Source: Gallibacterium genomosp. 3 (GTDB lineage: Bacteria > Pseudomonadota > Gammaproteobacteria > Enterobacterales > Pasteurellaceae). From it: 64,000 bases of DNA. The DNA lies in NCBI RefSeq assembly GCF_001678475.1, contig NZ_JTJR01000008.1:27991-91990 (forward strand). The letters are read 5' to 3'. Within the stretch, counting starts at the first letter, position 1; each line of letters opens with the position of its first letter. Of the stretch, positions 56,156-64,000 are shown one piece after another. Under the pieces are notes generated by a model. It was not told where the DNA came from and searched no databases. It saw only the letters and a list, made by a program, of their open reading frames with translations. Made by a program: the position numbers and the translations under genes.

Positions 56156-57691
56156 TTATCCTAAATTGGACTGGCGTGATCTAAAAATAAACAATAATAC
56201 AGCTAAAACCACTGCAGTAGTAACAAATCCTAGCGTTGCTGAACTGGTAAATCCTAAACAAATAAATCCAACAAAAGAAGCAACTGCAACCACTATCGCA
56301 TAAGGTAATTGTGTGGTTACATGATCGATATGATTACATTGTGCACCTGTTGAAGAAAGAATAGTGGTATCTGATACAGGAGAACAGTGGTCACCACAAA
56401 CTGCCCCAGCCATCACTGCTGATAAACATGGTAGCATTAATGAAGGATCTGCATTAGCTGCCATCGCTGCTGCAATTGGTAACATAATACCAAATGTTCC
56501 CCAACTGGTACCGGTTGAGAACGCCATTACAATAGCAAGTACAAATAACAATGCCGGTAATAATTGAGTCATCATATTACCGCTGACTAAGCTCGCTAAA
56601 TATTTACCCGTATTCACATCCCCAACAATGGTATTAATCGTCCAAGCAAAGAATAAGATCGTAATTGCTCCAGACATTGATTTAAAACCAACTAAAATTG
56701 CCTTGATATAGTCTGAGAAACTAATTTGATTAAAAATAAAGAGTGATGCAACAATAAAAGAAGCTAAACTACCGAATACTAATGAAACACCAACTGTTGT
56801 ATTTTCGAATGCGCCCAATACGGAGAATTCCTGACCATTTGCTAATAAAGCTTCATAACCAGTGTACATCATCATCGCAACCGTACTAATAATTAATACA
56901 ATAATTGGAATAATTAACCCGCTTACACTACCTTGATTATTATCATCAGCCGTATTCGATTCTTGTTCTACTGCTTCCATTGCTTTACGTTCATATTTCG
57001 CCATTGAACCAATATCAAATGAAAAATAAGCCACAAAGAACACTGTAAATAATGCAAATAACGCATAATAGTTCATTGAACTCATCGCAACAAAAGCGCC
57101 CATTGGCGTATAATCTGCAATCGCATGGGTTGTTAATAATCCAGCAACCAGCGTCATAATATAAGCTCCCCAGCTAGAAATCGGCATTAATACGCACATT
57201 GGTGCAGCGGTAGAATCAAGAATATAGGCTAATTTAGCACGAGAAACTTTAAATTTATCTGTAACAGGACGGGCAATAGCACCTACGGCAAGGCTATGGA
57301 AATAATCATCAATAAAAGTGAAAAATACTAAACAAGCTGTTAATAATTTTGCCCCACGTCTTCCTTTAATATGCCTTTGAGCCCAAACAGCAAATGCTTG
57401 ATTACTGCCAGAAGTACTTAATAATGAAGTTAATGCGCCAAGCATTAATAAGAAAATAATAATACTGACATTATTACGATTAATTCCTTCTTCACTATAT
57501 ACTAAAGAAAGTACACTATTTTTAATATAAATTACGGCATCCAATGGGTTTCCTGCTGTTAGCATAACTGCACCAACAATAATCCCAATACTTAATGACA
57601 ATAATACTTTACGTGTTTTGATTGCCAGTGTTAAAGCTAATAACGGCGGAATAACCGACACAATAGATGAAGAATAATCAACAAGTTCCAT
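56156..57691 (-). CDS. NhaC-family transporter under lysine riboswitch control (predicted lysine transporter, LysW type)
   Basis: Inner-membrane carrier of 511 residues and about 12-13 helices. NhaC-family blocks are IDDYFHSLAVGAIARPVTDK near residues 128-147, DSTAAPMCVLMPISSWGAY near 160-178, and GDHCSPVSDTTILSSTGAQ near 432-450. Most relatives are annotated Na+/H+ antiporters. The L-box in the leader indicates a lysine-related role. Earlier comparative work on lysine riboswitches predicted NhaC-like proteins so regulated to be lysine importers, so lysine uptake is the better inference. TTAGGTTAGCGT precedes the ATG; the ribosome site is modest. Confidence 0.88.
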   Translation of the reverse strand: MELVDYSSSIVSVIPPLLALTLAIKTRKVLLSLSIGIIVGAVMLTAGNPLDAVIYIKNSVLSLVYSEEGINRNNVSIIIFLLMLGALTSLLSTSGSNQAFAVWAQRHIKGRRGAKLLTACLVFFTFIDDYFHSLAVGAIARPVTDKFKVSRAKLAYILDSTAAPMCVLMPISSWGAYIMTLVAGLLTTHAIADYTPMGAFVAMSSMNYYALFALFTVFFVAYFSFDIGSMAKYERKAMEAVEQESNTADDNNQGSVSGLIIPIIVLIISTVAMMMYTGYEALLANGQEFSVLGAFENTTVGVSLVFGSLASFIVASLFIFNQISFSDYIKAILVGFKSMSGAITILFFAWTINTIVGDVNTGKYLASLVSGNMMTQLLPALLFVLAIVMAFSTGTSWGTFGIMLPIAAAMAANADPSLMLPCLSAVMAGAVCGDHCSPVSDTTILSSTGAQCNHIDHVTTQLPYAIVVAVASFVGFICLGFTSSATLGFVTTAVVLAVLLFIFRSRQSNLG

Positions 57692-57784
57692 ACGCTAACC
57701 TAATTAAATTAAGAAGAGTCTAGCGAGTTATTTAGCGAAGAAAGGTTTCACAAAAGGAAGGATAATAGAATTAACCACCCTAAC

Positions 57785-57964
57785 TCGTAGCGCTCCATAG
57801 TTAAACAAATAATGACTATGACAGTATCGTCCCTTTCGGCAACGATCCCAACCAATCAAGATGACGCTTGATCGATTTCGGCGGTTATTCCTTTCCCTTC
57901 TTATCAACGTAGTCAACTCAAAGAAGATACTTATAATAATCGCACCTCTACTTCAGGTGCGTTA
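57785..57964 (-). promoter_or_regulatory. Lysine riboswitch (L-box)
   Basis: The minus-strand leader of the NhaC-family gene shows the ordered conserved blocks of the L-box: GTAGAGGTGCG (about 57951-57941), AAGGAATAACCGCCGAA, GGTTGGG, GCCGAAAGGG, ACTGTCATAG (57825-57816) and TATGGAGCGCTAC (57799-57787). The terminal GTAG/CTAC closes P1. No terminator with a T-run lies between aptamer and start codon. CGAGTTA (minus strand, 57787-57781) can pair with TAACTCG (57730-57724), and CGCTA of the aptamer end with TAGCG just before the ATG, so control of translation is likelier. A 5' hairpin CGCACCT-N7-AGGTGCG (57961-57941) competes with the aptamer. Confidence 0.92.
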
Positions 57965-58118
57965 AAAGATACAACAAGTGATAAAAAAAGCAAGTATTTT
58001 AAATTGATATTTAATTAAATATTAATTTTTATATTTACTTTTTAATTATTTTCGTTAAAATCCTTTTGTATTTTTATTAAGCATATAATTTGTAACAACA
58101 TTTATGAGGAAATTATTA

Positions 58119-58529
58119 ATGGAAGAATTATTAAAAACATTAAATAATATTCGTTCTTTACGTCTTTTAGCAAAAGAAATACCTTTAGAACAATTAGAAA
58201 CTATTCTTAAAAAATTTGAACTTGTTGTTCAAGAAAGAAAAGAAGAAGAAGAAGCGCAACAACTTGTTTTAGCGGCTCACCAAGAAAAAATTGAGAAATA
58301 TAAAGAATTACTAAAATCTGAAGGTATCTCTCCTGAAGAGTTACTTGAAGTAATGAATTTACATCGTTTCAATCCATCTCAACATAAAAAACGTGCTCCT
58401 CGTCCAGCAAAATATAAATATACAGATTTAGATGGCTCACAAAAAACTTGGACCGGTCAAGGTAGAACACCAAAAGCAATTCAAATTCAGCTAGATAAAG
58501 GTGTCACTTTAGAAAGTTTTGAAATTTAA
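58119..58529 (+). CDS. hns: H-NS family nucleoid-structuring protein
   Basis: Global silencer that binds AT-rich DNA. The 136-residue product has an N-terminal oligomerisation region with coiled-coil character (about 1-65, LEQLETILKKFELVVQERKEEEE), a basic linker (HKKRAPRPAKY), and the DNA-binding core KYTDLDGSQKTWTGQGRTPKAI, where TWTGQGRTP is the minor-groove motif. The ATG at 58119 is chosen over 58104 because GAGGAA lies suitably ahead of it. The upstream gap is very AT-rich, which would allow autoregulation, as known for E. coli hns. Confidence 0.95.
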   Translation: MEELLKTLNNIRSLRLLAKEIPLEQLETILKKFELVVQERKEEEEAQQLVLAAHQEKIEKYKELLKSEGISPEELLEVMNLHRFNPSQHKKRAPRPAKYKYTDLDGSQKTWTGQGRTPKAIQIQLDKGVTLESFEI

Positions 58530-58551
58530 TCTGTAGCTTTATACTGTTCTA

Positions 58552-58586
58552 AAAAACCTATTCTGTAGATTCTGAATAGGTTTTTC
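58552..58586 (+). terminator. Intrinsic terminator of hns
   Basis: AAAAACCTATTC, a 10-base loop, GAATAGGTTTTT. The following stretch to gltS (58587-58814) is AT-rich and shows no gene. Confidence 0.88.
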
Positions 58587-58814
58587 CTTTTTATTAATAT
58601 ATAAATTTTCATATTATACATAAGATATAGAATTATTTAATTATCCATAAAAATCTCTAATGAATAGATTTTAATCACCAATTACAAGATTTAAGCAATA
58701 TCCTACTATTATAAAACTTAGCCCTAGCTCACACTTTTTAAATTTAACACTTGTTTTACATTTTATTAATAATAAGATCATTCATACTATCTGTGTTTTA
58801 AAGGAGTACTTGTT

Positions 58815-60029
58815 ATGATAAATATTAGTATTGGTATGTTTCAAACTCTTGCTTTATCTGTAATAGCTATCTACATTGGAGAATTTATTCGTCAGCAATT
58901 CCCTATTTGGAAAAAATATTGTATTCCTGCACCAGTTATTGGAGGAACATCATTTGCAATTATCACGACTTGCTTATACTCAAGTAACTTTATCTCATTT
59001 CATTTTGATTATAAAACAATCAATACTTTTTTTTATAATATTTTCTTCGCTGCGATGGGATTTTCTGCAAGTTTCACTTTATTGAGAAAAGGTGGGAAAT
59101 TAGTAGTTATATTTAGCATTCTTGCTGCAACCCTTGCTGTACTACAAAATATTCTTTCACTTGGATTAGGAATATTACTCAATATGAATCCTCTCATTGC
59201 TCTAATGTCAGGTTCTATTCCTTTAACAGGAGGGCATGGAAATGCAGCAGCATTCGCACCTATTGCAGAACAGATGGGAGCAAATGGCGCTATTGAAGTT
59301 GCAATTGCAGCAGCAACATTTGGTTTAGTTGCTGGTTGTATTTTAGGGGGGCCATTAGGAAGAAGACTTATCCAAAAACACCAACTTAATAAACAACGAA
59401 GTGATAAAGAATCTTTAAATAAATTCGATAATGATAAATTACCACGCATAAGTTATCGTCGCTCAAGCCAGGCTGCTTTTCTACTATTACTTGCTTGTGG
59501 TATTGGACAAACTTTATTTTTCCTTTGTCAAGTGATATTCCCTCAAGTAAATATCCCTATTCATGTAATGAGTATGCTTGGAGGATTGATTTTACGTTTA
59601 TCACTTGATGCTACTAAACGAGATCATCAAGCATTATATGAAAATATAGGGATTATTGGTGAAATATCATTAGCTATTTTTGTATCTATTGTAATTGTCA
59701 CAATGCAATTATGGAAGTTAACAGATTTAGCATTCCCTCTCATTATTATTTTGACATTACAAGTATTACTTTGTTATTTCTTCTGTATCTTTATTACTTT
59801 CCGTTTTTGCGGTAAAAATTATGATGCTGCCATTATTGCTACTGGTCATTCTGGATTCGGCTTAGGCGCAGTCCCTGTTTCTATGGCAACTATGACAGCC
59901 GTATGTTCTCATTATCATTACTCAAAATTAGCATTCTTTGTAGTTCCTTTAATCGGTGGATTTATTAGTAATATTAGTAATGCACTTATTATTACGTTGT
60001 TCTTAAATATTGCTCAAGGAATGACTTAA
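58815..60029 (+). CDS. gltS: Sodium/glutamate symporter GltS
   Basis: Sodium-coupled glutamate carrier, 404 residues (E. coli 401), with about ten helices in two inverted halves. The pore motifs are GSIPLTGGHGNAAAFAP near 135-151 and, in the second half, ATGHSGFGLGAVPVSMATM near 340-358. IPAPVIGGTSFA near 36-47 is the N-terminal half signature. AAGGAGTACTTGTT precedes the ATG. It stands alone between hns and nrdA. Confidence 0.92.
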   Translation: MINISIGMFQTLALSVIAIYIGEFIRQQFPIWKKYCIPAPVIGGTSFAIITTCLYSSNFISFHFDYKTINTFFYNIFFAAMGFSASFTLLRKGGKLVVIFSILAATLAVLQNILSLGLGILLNMNPLIALMSGSIPLTGGHGNAAAFAPIAEQMGANGAIEVAIAAATFGLVAGCILGGPLGRRLIQKHQLNKQRSDKESLNKFDNDKLPRISYRRSSQAAFLLLLACGIGQTLFFLCQVIFPQVNIPIHVMSMLGGLILRLSLDATKRDHQALYENIGIIGEISLAIFVSIVIVTMQLWKLTDLAFPLIIILTLQVLLCYFFCIFITFRFCGKNYDAAIIATGHSGFGLGAVPVSMATMTAVCSHYHYSKLAFFVVPLIGGFISNISNALIITLFLNIAQGMT

Positions 60030-60050
60030 ATCCAATATTTAAGCGATTCT

Positions 60051-60100
60051 TATTACATCTCATACACAATTCAGTTTGAGATGTAATATATAATTTTCTT
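60051..60100 (+). terminator. Probable terminator of gltS
   Basis: TATTACATCTCA (60051-60062) and its exact complement TGAGATGTAATA (60077-60088) around a 14-base loop, followed by TATAATTTTCTT. The rest of the gap to nrdA (60101-60277) shows no gene. Confidence 0.6.
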
Positions 60101-60277
60101 ATTAAAATCAATGCAATATTACTATATTCCTAATTTGCATAAGAAACTGTTTCATCTAATATAAACTCTTTAAGCTATAAATGGGCTATGCTATTTTTTC
60201 ACATTAAGAAATCTTTTACAGATTAATAAGTTAGTTTTTGTCAATTACACATCTCTCATTTCTAAAAATTTTTCTGC

Positions 60278-60340
60278 TTGAGTTTTTGCTTAAACACATT
60301 ATATTGATGCAAAATTTTTCTGAAATACTATATATTGTGT
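60278..60340 (+). promoter_or_regulatory. nrdAB promoter with paired NrdR boxes
   Basis: Box 1 ACACATTATATTGATG (60294-60309) and box 2 ATACTATATATTGTGT (60325-60340); box 2 matches 15 of 16 positions of the NrdR consensus, box 1 about 12. Their starts are 31 bases apart, three helical turns, the usual NrdR arrangement. TTGAGT (60278-60283) and TATATT (60300-60305), 16 bases apart, form a candidate promoter whose -10 lies inside box 1. Confidence 0.8.
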
Positions 60341-60353
60341 TAGAGGCTTTTTA

Positions 60354-62624
60354 ATGAATACATCACTTCGAGTTACTAAGCGAGATGGTCGTTTAGAGCC
60401 AATCGATTTAGACAAAATCCACCGTGTGATTACCTGGGCTGCAGAAGGCTTAGATAATGTTTCAGTTTCACAAGTAGAATTACGCTCTCATATTCAATTC
60501 TACGAAGGAATCAAAACATCTGATATTCATGAAACAATAATTAAATCTGCCGCAGATTTAATTAGTAAAGATACCCCTGATTACCAATACCTTGCAGCAC
60601 GTTTAGCCATTTTCCATTTACGTAAAAAAGCGTTTGGTCATTTTGAGCCACCACGTTTATATGAACAAGTGAAAAGACTTGTACGCATGGGGAAATATGA
60701 TGCTTCATTATTAGTAGATTATTCACGTGAAGAGTGGGATGAAATGGATACCTATCTTGACCACTGGCGTGATATGACTTTTTCTTATGCTGCAGTAAAA
60801 CAATTAGAAGGTAAATACCTAGTTCAAAATCGTGTTACAGGTGAAATTTATGAATCTGCACAATTTCTCTATATTTTAGTTGCAGCTTGTTTATTTGCGC
60901 AGTATCCCAAAAAAACTCGTTTGAGTTATATCAAACGTTTCTATGATGCAACATCAACATTTAAAATTTCATTACCAACACCAATTATGGCTGGGGTTCG
61001 TACTCCAACACGTCAATTCAGTTCTTGTGTCTTAATTGAATGTGATGACAGCTTAGATTCAATTAATGCCACTTCTGCTGCGATTGTTAAATATGTTTCA
61101 CAACGTGCTGGTATTGGGGTAAATGCAGGCGCTATTCGTGCATTAGGTAGCCCAATCCGTAATGGTGAAGCATTCCATACAGGTTGTATTCCTTTTTATA
61201 AACACTTCCAAACAGCGGTGAAATCTTGTTCACAAGGTGGTGTTCGTGGGGGTGCAGCAACCGTTTATTACCCGATTTGGCATTTAGAAGTTGAGAGCTT
61301 ATTGGTATTAAAGAACAATCGTGGTGTAGAAGATAACCGTGTCCGTCATATGGATTATGGGGTACAAATTAATAAACTTATGTATCAGCGCTTGATTAAA
61401 GGTGCAGATATTACTTTATTCAGCCCATCTGATGTACCGGGACTTTATGCTGCATTCTTTGCTGATCAAGAAAAATTTGAACAACTTTATCTACAATATG
61501 AACAGGATCCTACTATCCGTAAACGTAGTGTTAAAGCAGTAGAGTTATTCTCATTATTAATGCAAGAACGAGCATCAACTGGGCGTATTTATATTCAAAA
61601 TGTGGATCACTGTAATACTCACTCACCATTTGATCCTGCAGTAGCACCAGTGCGTCAATCTAACCTTTGTTTAGAAATTGCTCTGCCAACAAAACCATTA
61701 CAACATATCCATGATGAAAATGGTGAAATTGCACTTTGTACATTATCTGCATTCAATTTAGGTGCGATTGAAAACCTTGATGAGTTAGAAGATTTGGCAG
61801 ATTTAGCTGTACGTGCTTTAGATGCACTTCTCGACTATCAAAATTATCCAATTAAAGCTGCGAAAATTGGCTCTATGGGACGCCGTTCTTTAGGAATTGG
61901 CGTGATTAACTATGCTTATTATTTGGCGAAAAATGGCGTACGTTATTCTGATGGTTCAGCAAATGATTTAACTCACCGTACCTTTGAAGCAATTCAATAT
62001 TACTTATTGAAAGCTTCTAATCGTTTAGCTAAAGAGTTTGGTCCATGTAACTTCTTTAATGAAACTAATTATGCAAAAGGAATTTTACCGATTGATACCT
62101 ATAAAAAAGATGTGGATCAATTAACTAAAGAGCCTTTGCATTATGATTGGGAAACATTACGCCAAGAGATTAAAGAGTTTGGTTTACGTAATTCAACATT
62201 AACTGCATTGATGCCGTCAGAAACATCATCGCAAATTTCTAACGCAACCAACGGTATCGAGCCACCTCGTGGTTACGTCAGTATTAAGGCTTCAAAAGAT
62301 GGTATCTTACGTCAAGTTGTACCTGATTATGAACATCTAAGTGATAAATATGAATTGCTTTGGGATATTCCCGGTAATGATGGTTACTTACATCTTGTTG
62401 CGATTATGCAAAAATTTGTGGATCAAGCAATTTCAGCAAATACAAATTACGATCCTCAACGCTTTGAAGATGGTAAAGTACCAATGAAGCAATTATTAAA
62501 AGATCTATTAACTGCATATAAATATGGTTTAAAAACACTTTACTATCAAAATACCCGTGATGGTGCAGAAGATAATCAAGAGGATCTTGATGACGGCTGT
62601 GCTGGCGGTGCTTGTAAAATCTAA
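60354..62624 (+). CDS. nrdA: Class Ia ribonucleoside-diphosphate reductase alpha subunit
   Basis: Reduces ribonucleotides to deoxyribonucleotides; holds the active and allosteric sites. At 756 residues it is full length. The N-terminal ATP-cone is seen in RVTKRDGRLEPIDLDKIHRVI (1-30 region). Active-site blocks: RQFSSCVLIECDDSLDS with the redox Cys near 225, QSNLCLEIALPTKP with the radical Cys near 439, and the partner Cys in PFDPAVAPVRQSNLC region. The C-terminal CAGGACKI carries the shuttle cysteines. AGAGG precedes the ATG. A terminator hairpin separates it from nrdB. Confidence 0.97.
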   Translation: MNTSLRVTKRDGRLEPIDLDKIHRVITWAAEGLDNVSVSQVELRSHIQFYEGIKTSDIHETIIKSAADLISKDTPDYQYLAARLAIFHLRKKAFGHFEPPRLYEQVKRLVRMGKYDASLLVDYSREEWDEMDTYLDHWRDMTFSYAAVKQLEGKYLVQNRVTGEIYESAQFLYILVAACLFAQYPKKTRLSYIKRFYDATSTFKISLPTPIMAGVRTPTRQFSSCVLIECDDSLDSINATSAAIVKYVSQRAGIGVNAGAIRALGSPIRNGEAFHTGCIPFYKHFQTAVKSCSQGGVRGGAATVYYPIWHLEVESLLVLKNNRGVEDNRVRHMDYGVQINKLMYQRLIKGADITLFSPSDVPGLYAAFFADQEKFEQLYLQYEQDPTIRKRSVKAVELFSLLMQERASTGRIYIQNVDHCNTHSPFDPAVAPVRQSNLCLEIALPTKPLQHIHDENGEIALCTLSAFNLGAIENLDELEDLADLAVRALDALLDYQNYPIKAAKIGSMGRRSLGIGVINYAYYLAKNGVRYSDGSANDLTHRTFEAIQYYLLKASNRLAKEFGPCNFFNETNYAKGILPIDTYKKDVDQLTKEPLHYDWETLRQEIKEFGLRNSTLTALMPSETSSQISNATNGIEPPRGYVSIKASKDGILRQVVPDYEHLSDKYELLWDIPGNDGYLHLVAIMQKFVDQAISANTNYDPQRFEDGKVPMKQLLKDLLTAYKYGLKTLYYQNTRDGAEDNQEDLDDGCAGGACKI

Positions 62625-62629
62625 TCAAT

Positions 62630-62655
62630 AAAAGGTCAGTATCACTGACCTTTTT
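62630..62655 (+). terminator. Intrinsic terminator between nrdA and nrdB
   Basis: AAAAGGTCAGT, loop ATC, ACTGACCTTTT followed by T. An 11-bp stem only 6 bases behind the nrdA stop, 34 bases ahead of the nrdB start; probably a partial terminator that lowers nrdB relative to nrdA. Confidence 0.85.
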
Positions 62656-62688
62656 ACTCTATTTAATCGAATATTGAGGGAAAAACTG

Positions 62689-63819
62689 ATGGCATACACC
62701 ACCTTTTCACAACACAAAAATGATCAGCTCAAAGAACCAATGTTCTTTGGTCAAAATGTTAATGTGGCACGCTATGATCAACAAAAATATGAAACGTTTG
62801 AAAAATTAATTGAGAAACAACTCTCTTTCTTCTGGCGTCCAGAAGAAGTGGATGTTTCGCAGGATCGTATCGACTATCAAGCGTTACCTGAACATGAAAA
62901 ACATATTTTTATTAGTAACTTAAAATATCAAACTTTATTAGATTCAATTCAAGGTCGTAGCCCAAATGTAGCGTTATTGCCGTTGGTTTCCATTCCTGAA
63001 TTAGAAACTTGGATAGAAACTTGGACTTTCTCAGAAACGATTCACTCGCGTTCTTACACCCATATTATCCGTAATATTGTTAACGATCCATCTATTGTGT
63101 TTGATGATATTGTAACTAACCAAGAAATTATTAAACGAGCAAGAGATATTTCTGCATATTATGATGATTTAATTCGTGATTCACAGCTCTACTCGCTTTA
63201 TGGTGAAGGGACTTACACCGTAGATGGGAAACAGTGTACTGTGACTTTACGCAATTTAAAACGTCAATTATACCTTTGCTTAATGAGTGTTAATGCGTTA
63301 GAAGCAATCCGTTTCTATGTTTCATTCGCCTGCTCTTTTGCATTTGCTGAACGTAAATTAATGGAAGGAAATGCGAAAATTATCAAATTCATTGCACGTG
63401 ATGAAGCATTACATTTAACCGGCACTCAACATATCCTGAATATTATGGCAGCTGGACAAGATGATCCTGAAATGGCAGAGATTGTCGAAGAGTGTCAGCA
63501 AGAAGCTTACGATCTCTTTGTCGCAGCAGCAGAACAAGAAAAAGAGTGGGCAAATTACTTATTTAAAGATGGTTCGATGATTGGTTTAAATAAAGATATT
63601 CTTTGCCAATATGTAGAATATATTACCAACATTCGTATGCAAGCTGTGGGGTTACCGCTACCATTTACAACGCGCTCTAATCCAATTCCATGGATTAATG
63701 CTTGGTTAGTTTCAGATAATGTTCAAGTTGCACCGCAAGAAGTAGAAGTAAGTTCTTATCTTGTTGGTCAAATTGATTCTAAAGTCGATGTAGATGATTT
63801 TGAGGATTTTAAACTTTAA
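62689..63819 (+). CDS. nrdB: Class Ia ribonucleoside-diphosphate reductase beta subunit
   Basis: Carries the diiron centre and tyrosyl radical. The ATG at 62689 gives [11 protein letters not shown] and 376 residues, exactly the E. coli length; an upstream TTG at 62674 is rejected, since GAGGGA there is the ribosome site. Metal ligands are seen in [12 protein letters not shown] (Asp84 region), [11 protein letters not shown] (Glu115, His118, Tyr122), and the later [13 protein letters not shown]. The C-terminus [11 protein letters not shown] is the NrdA-binding tail. No yfaE-like ferredoxin gene follows within the window. Confidence 0.97.
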   Translation: MAYTTFSQHKNDQLKEPMFFGQNVNVARYDQQKYETFEKLIEKQLSFFWRPEEVDVSQDRIDYQALPEHEKHIFISNLKYQTLLDSIQGRSPNVALLPLVSIPELETWIETWTFSETIHSRSYTHIIRNIVNDPSIVFDDIVTNQEIIKRARDISAYYDDLIRDSQLYSLYGEGTYTVDGKQCTVTLRNLKRQLYLCLMSVNALEAIRFYVSFACSFAFAERKLMEGNAKIIKFIARDEALHLTGTQHILNIMAAGQDDPEMAEIVEECQQEAYDLFVAAAEQEKEWANYLFKDGSMIGLNKDILCQYVEYITNIRMQAVGLPLPFTTRSNPIPWINAWLVSDNVQVAPQEVEVSSYLVGQIDSKVDVDDFEDFKL

Positions 63820-63829
63820 TCCTATCTCT

Positions 63830-63857
63830 GATAAAGGCGTAGTATTACGCCTTTATC
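63830..63857 (+). terminator. Hairpin after nrdB
   Basis: GATAAAGGCGTA, loop GTAT, TACGCCTTTATC: a perfect 12-bp stem 11 bases after the nrdB stop. The T-run after it is interrupted, so it may terminate or protect the 3' end. Confidence 0.7.
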
Positions 63858-63918
63858 TCAGTTTAATGACAAAGTCTATTCAATATTTTTTAGATATTTT
63901 TGTTTTAATTAATATTTA

Positions 63919-64000
63919 GGTTTCGCCCTAAAGGGCAACTTCATTTTCTTTACTTGTGTAAAGAAAACGAAGCAAAAGAAACACACCCTCGCACACTTGC
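63919..64000. repeat. Repeat-like inverted sequence at the right edge
   Basis: GCCCT-AA-AGGGC (63925-63936) is followed by CTTCATTTTCTTTAC, loop TTGT, GTAAAGAAAACGAAG (63939-63972; one mismatch), then a run containing AAAAGAAACACACCC. Extragenic sequences of this kind (TTTTCTTTGC/GCAAAGAAAA next to AAAAGAAA-ACACACC) recur in many proteobacterial genomes; that recollection makes a dispersed repeat likely. It shares GGTTTCGCCCT with the sixA/glnD hairpin. The window ends inside it. Confidence 0.5.

Noticed and set aside
1..64000. CRISPR arrays, prophage or insertion sequences
   Set aside because: No regularly spaced repeats, no transposase or integrase frames and no phage structural genes were seen.

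Overview
The window is about 64 kb of AT-rich chromosome from a gammaproteobacterium, most likely a member of the Pasteurellaceae. Protein sequences resemble Escherichia coli and Haemophilus influenzae orthologues closely, and many gene neighbourhoods are shared with them: yqcC-truC, lysO/ybjD, prmB/smrB, norM/ribE, xseB-ispA-dxs, map/glnD, sdaC-sdaA, ilvIH and nrdAB. The genus cannot be named. I saw no exact copy of either classical Pasteurellaceae uptake signal (AAGTGCGGT or ACAAGCGGT). I saw no prophage, insertion sequence, CRISPR array or rRNA operon; this is almost entirely core chromosome.

Layout, left to right. 1-1.3 kb: a cut-off gene, yqcC and truC. 1.5-5.7 kb: a TAXI-type TRAP transporter (binding protein, fused permease) with a universal stress protein. 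5.7-9.9 kb: folX, tqsA, the lysine exporter lysO and the OLD-family nuclease ybjD. 10-18 kb: a purine permease, ychN, recB-recD and gloB. 18-19.1 kb: a two-gene module of unknown function. 19.3-23.6 kb: prmB, smrB, a DUF1007/NicO nickel-cobalt pair, a secreted alpha/beta hydrolase and tRNA-Val(GAC). 23.8-32 kb: a GST, asnS, an unusual ROK regulator, a possible 18-codon gene, an oxidoreductase, norM, ribE and purR. 32-38.8 kb: a complete trp operon (trpE-G-D-CF-B-A, minus strand) under a clear TrpR-type promoter. 39-50.7 kb: thiI, xseB-ispA-dxs, pykA, sixA, glnD, map, erpA and yacL. 50.9-55.9 kb: serine uptake and deamination (sdaC-sdaA), then ilvIH. 56-60 kb: an NhaC-family transporter behind a lysine riboswitch, hns and gltS. 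60-64 kb: class Ia ribonucleotide reductase nrdA-nrdB with paired NrdR boxes, then a repeat-like inverted sequence at the edge.

Functional themes. Amino acid economy dominates: tryptophan and branched-chain synthesis, serine catabolism, glutamate uptake, lysine export (lysO) and predicted lysine uptake (NhaC family with L-box), and the nitrogen sensor GlnD. DNA metabolism is represented by RecBD, the exonuclease VII small subunit, YbjD, SmrB and NrdAB. Regulation is unusually legible: TrpR operator, NrdR boxes, two CRP-like sites, one riboswitch and about twenty intrinsic terminators, several of them between co-directional genes whose products work together.

No strikingly novel multi-gene system was found. 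The items most worth follow-up are the 18-codon gene with its own promoter-like signals and 5' hairpin (27.46-27.59 kb), the two-gene unknown module (18.0-19.1 kb), the ROK regulator lacking the family's zinc motif, the SmrB with an altered HGxGK-type motif, and the lysine riboswitch leader with a competing 5' hairpin.
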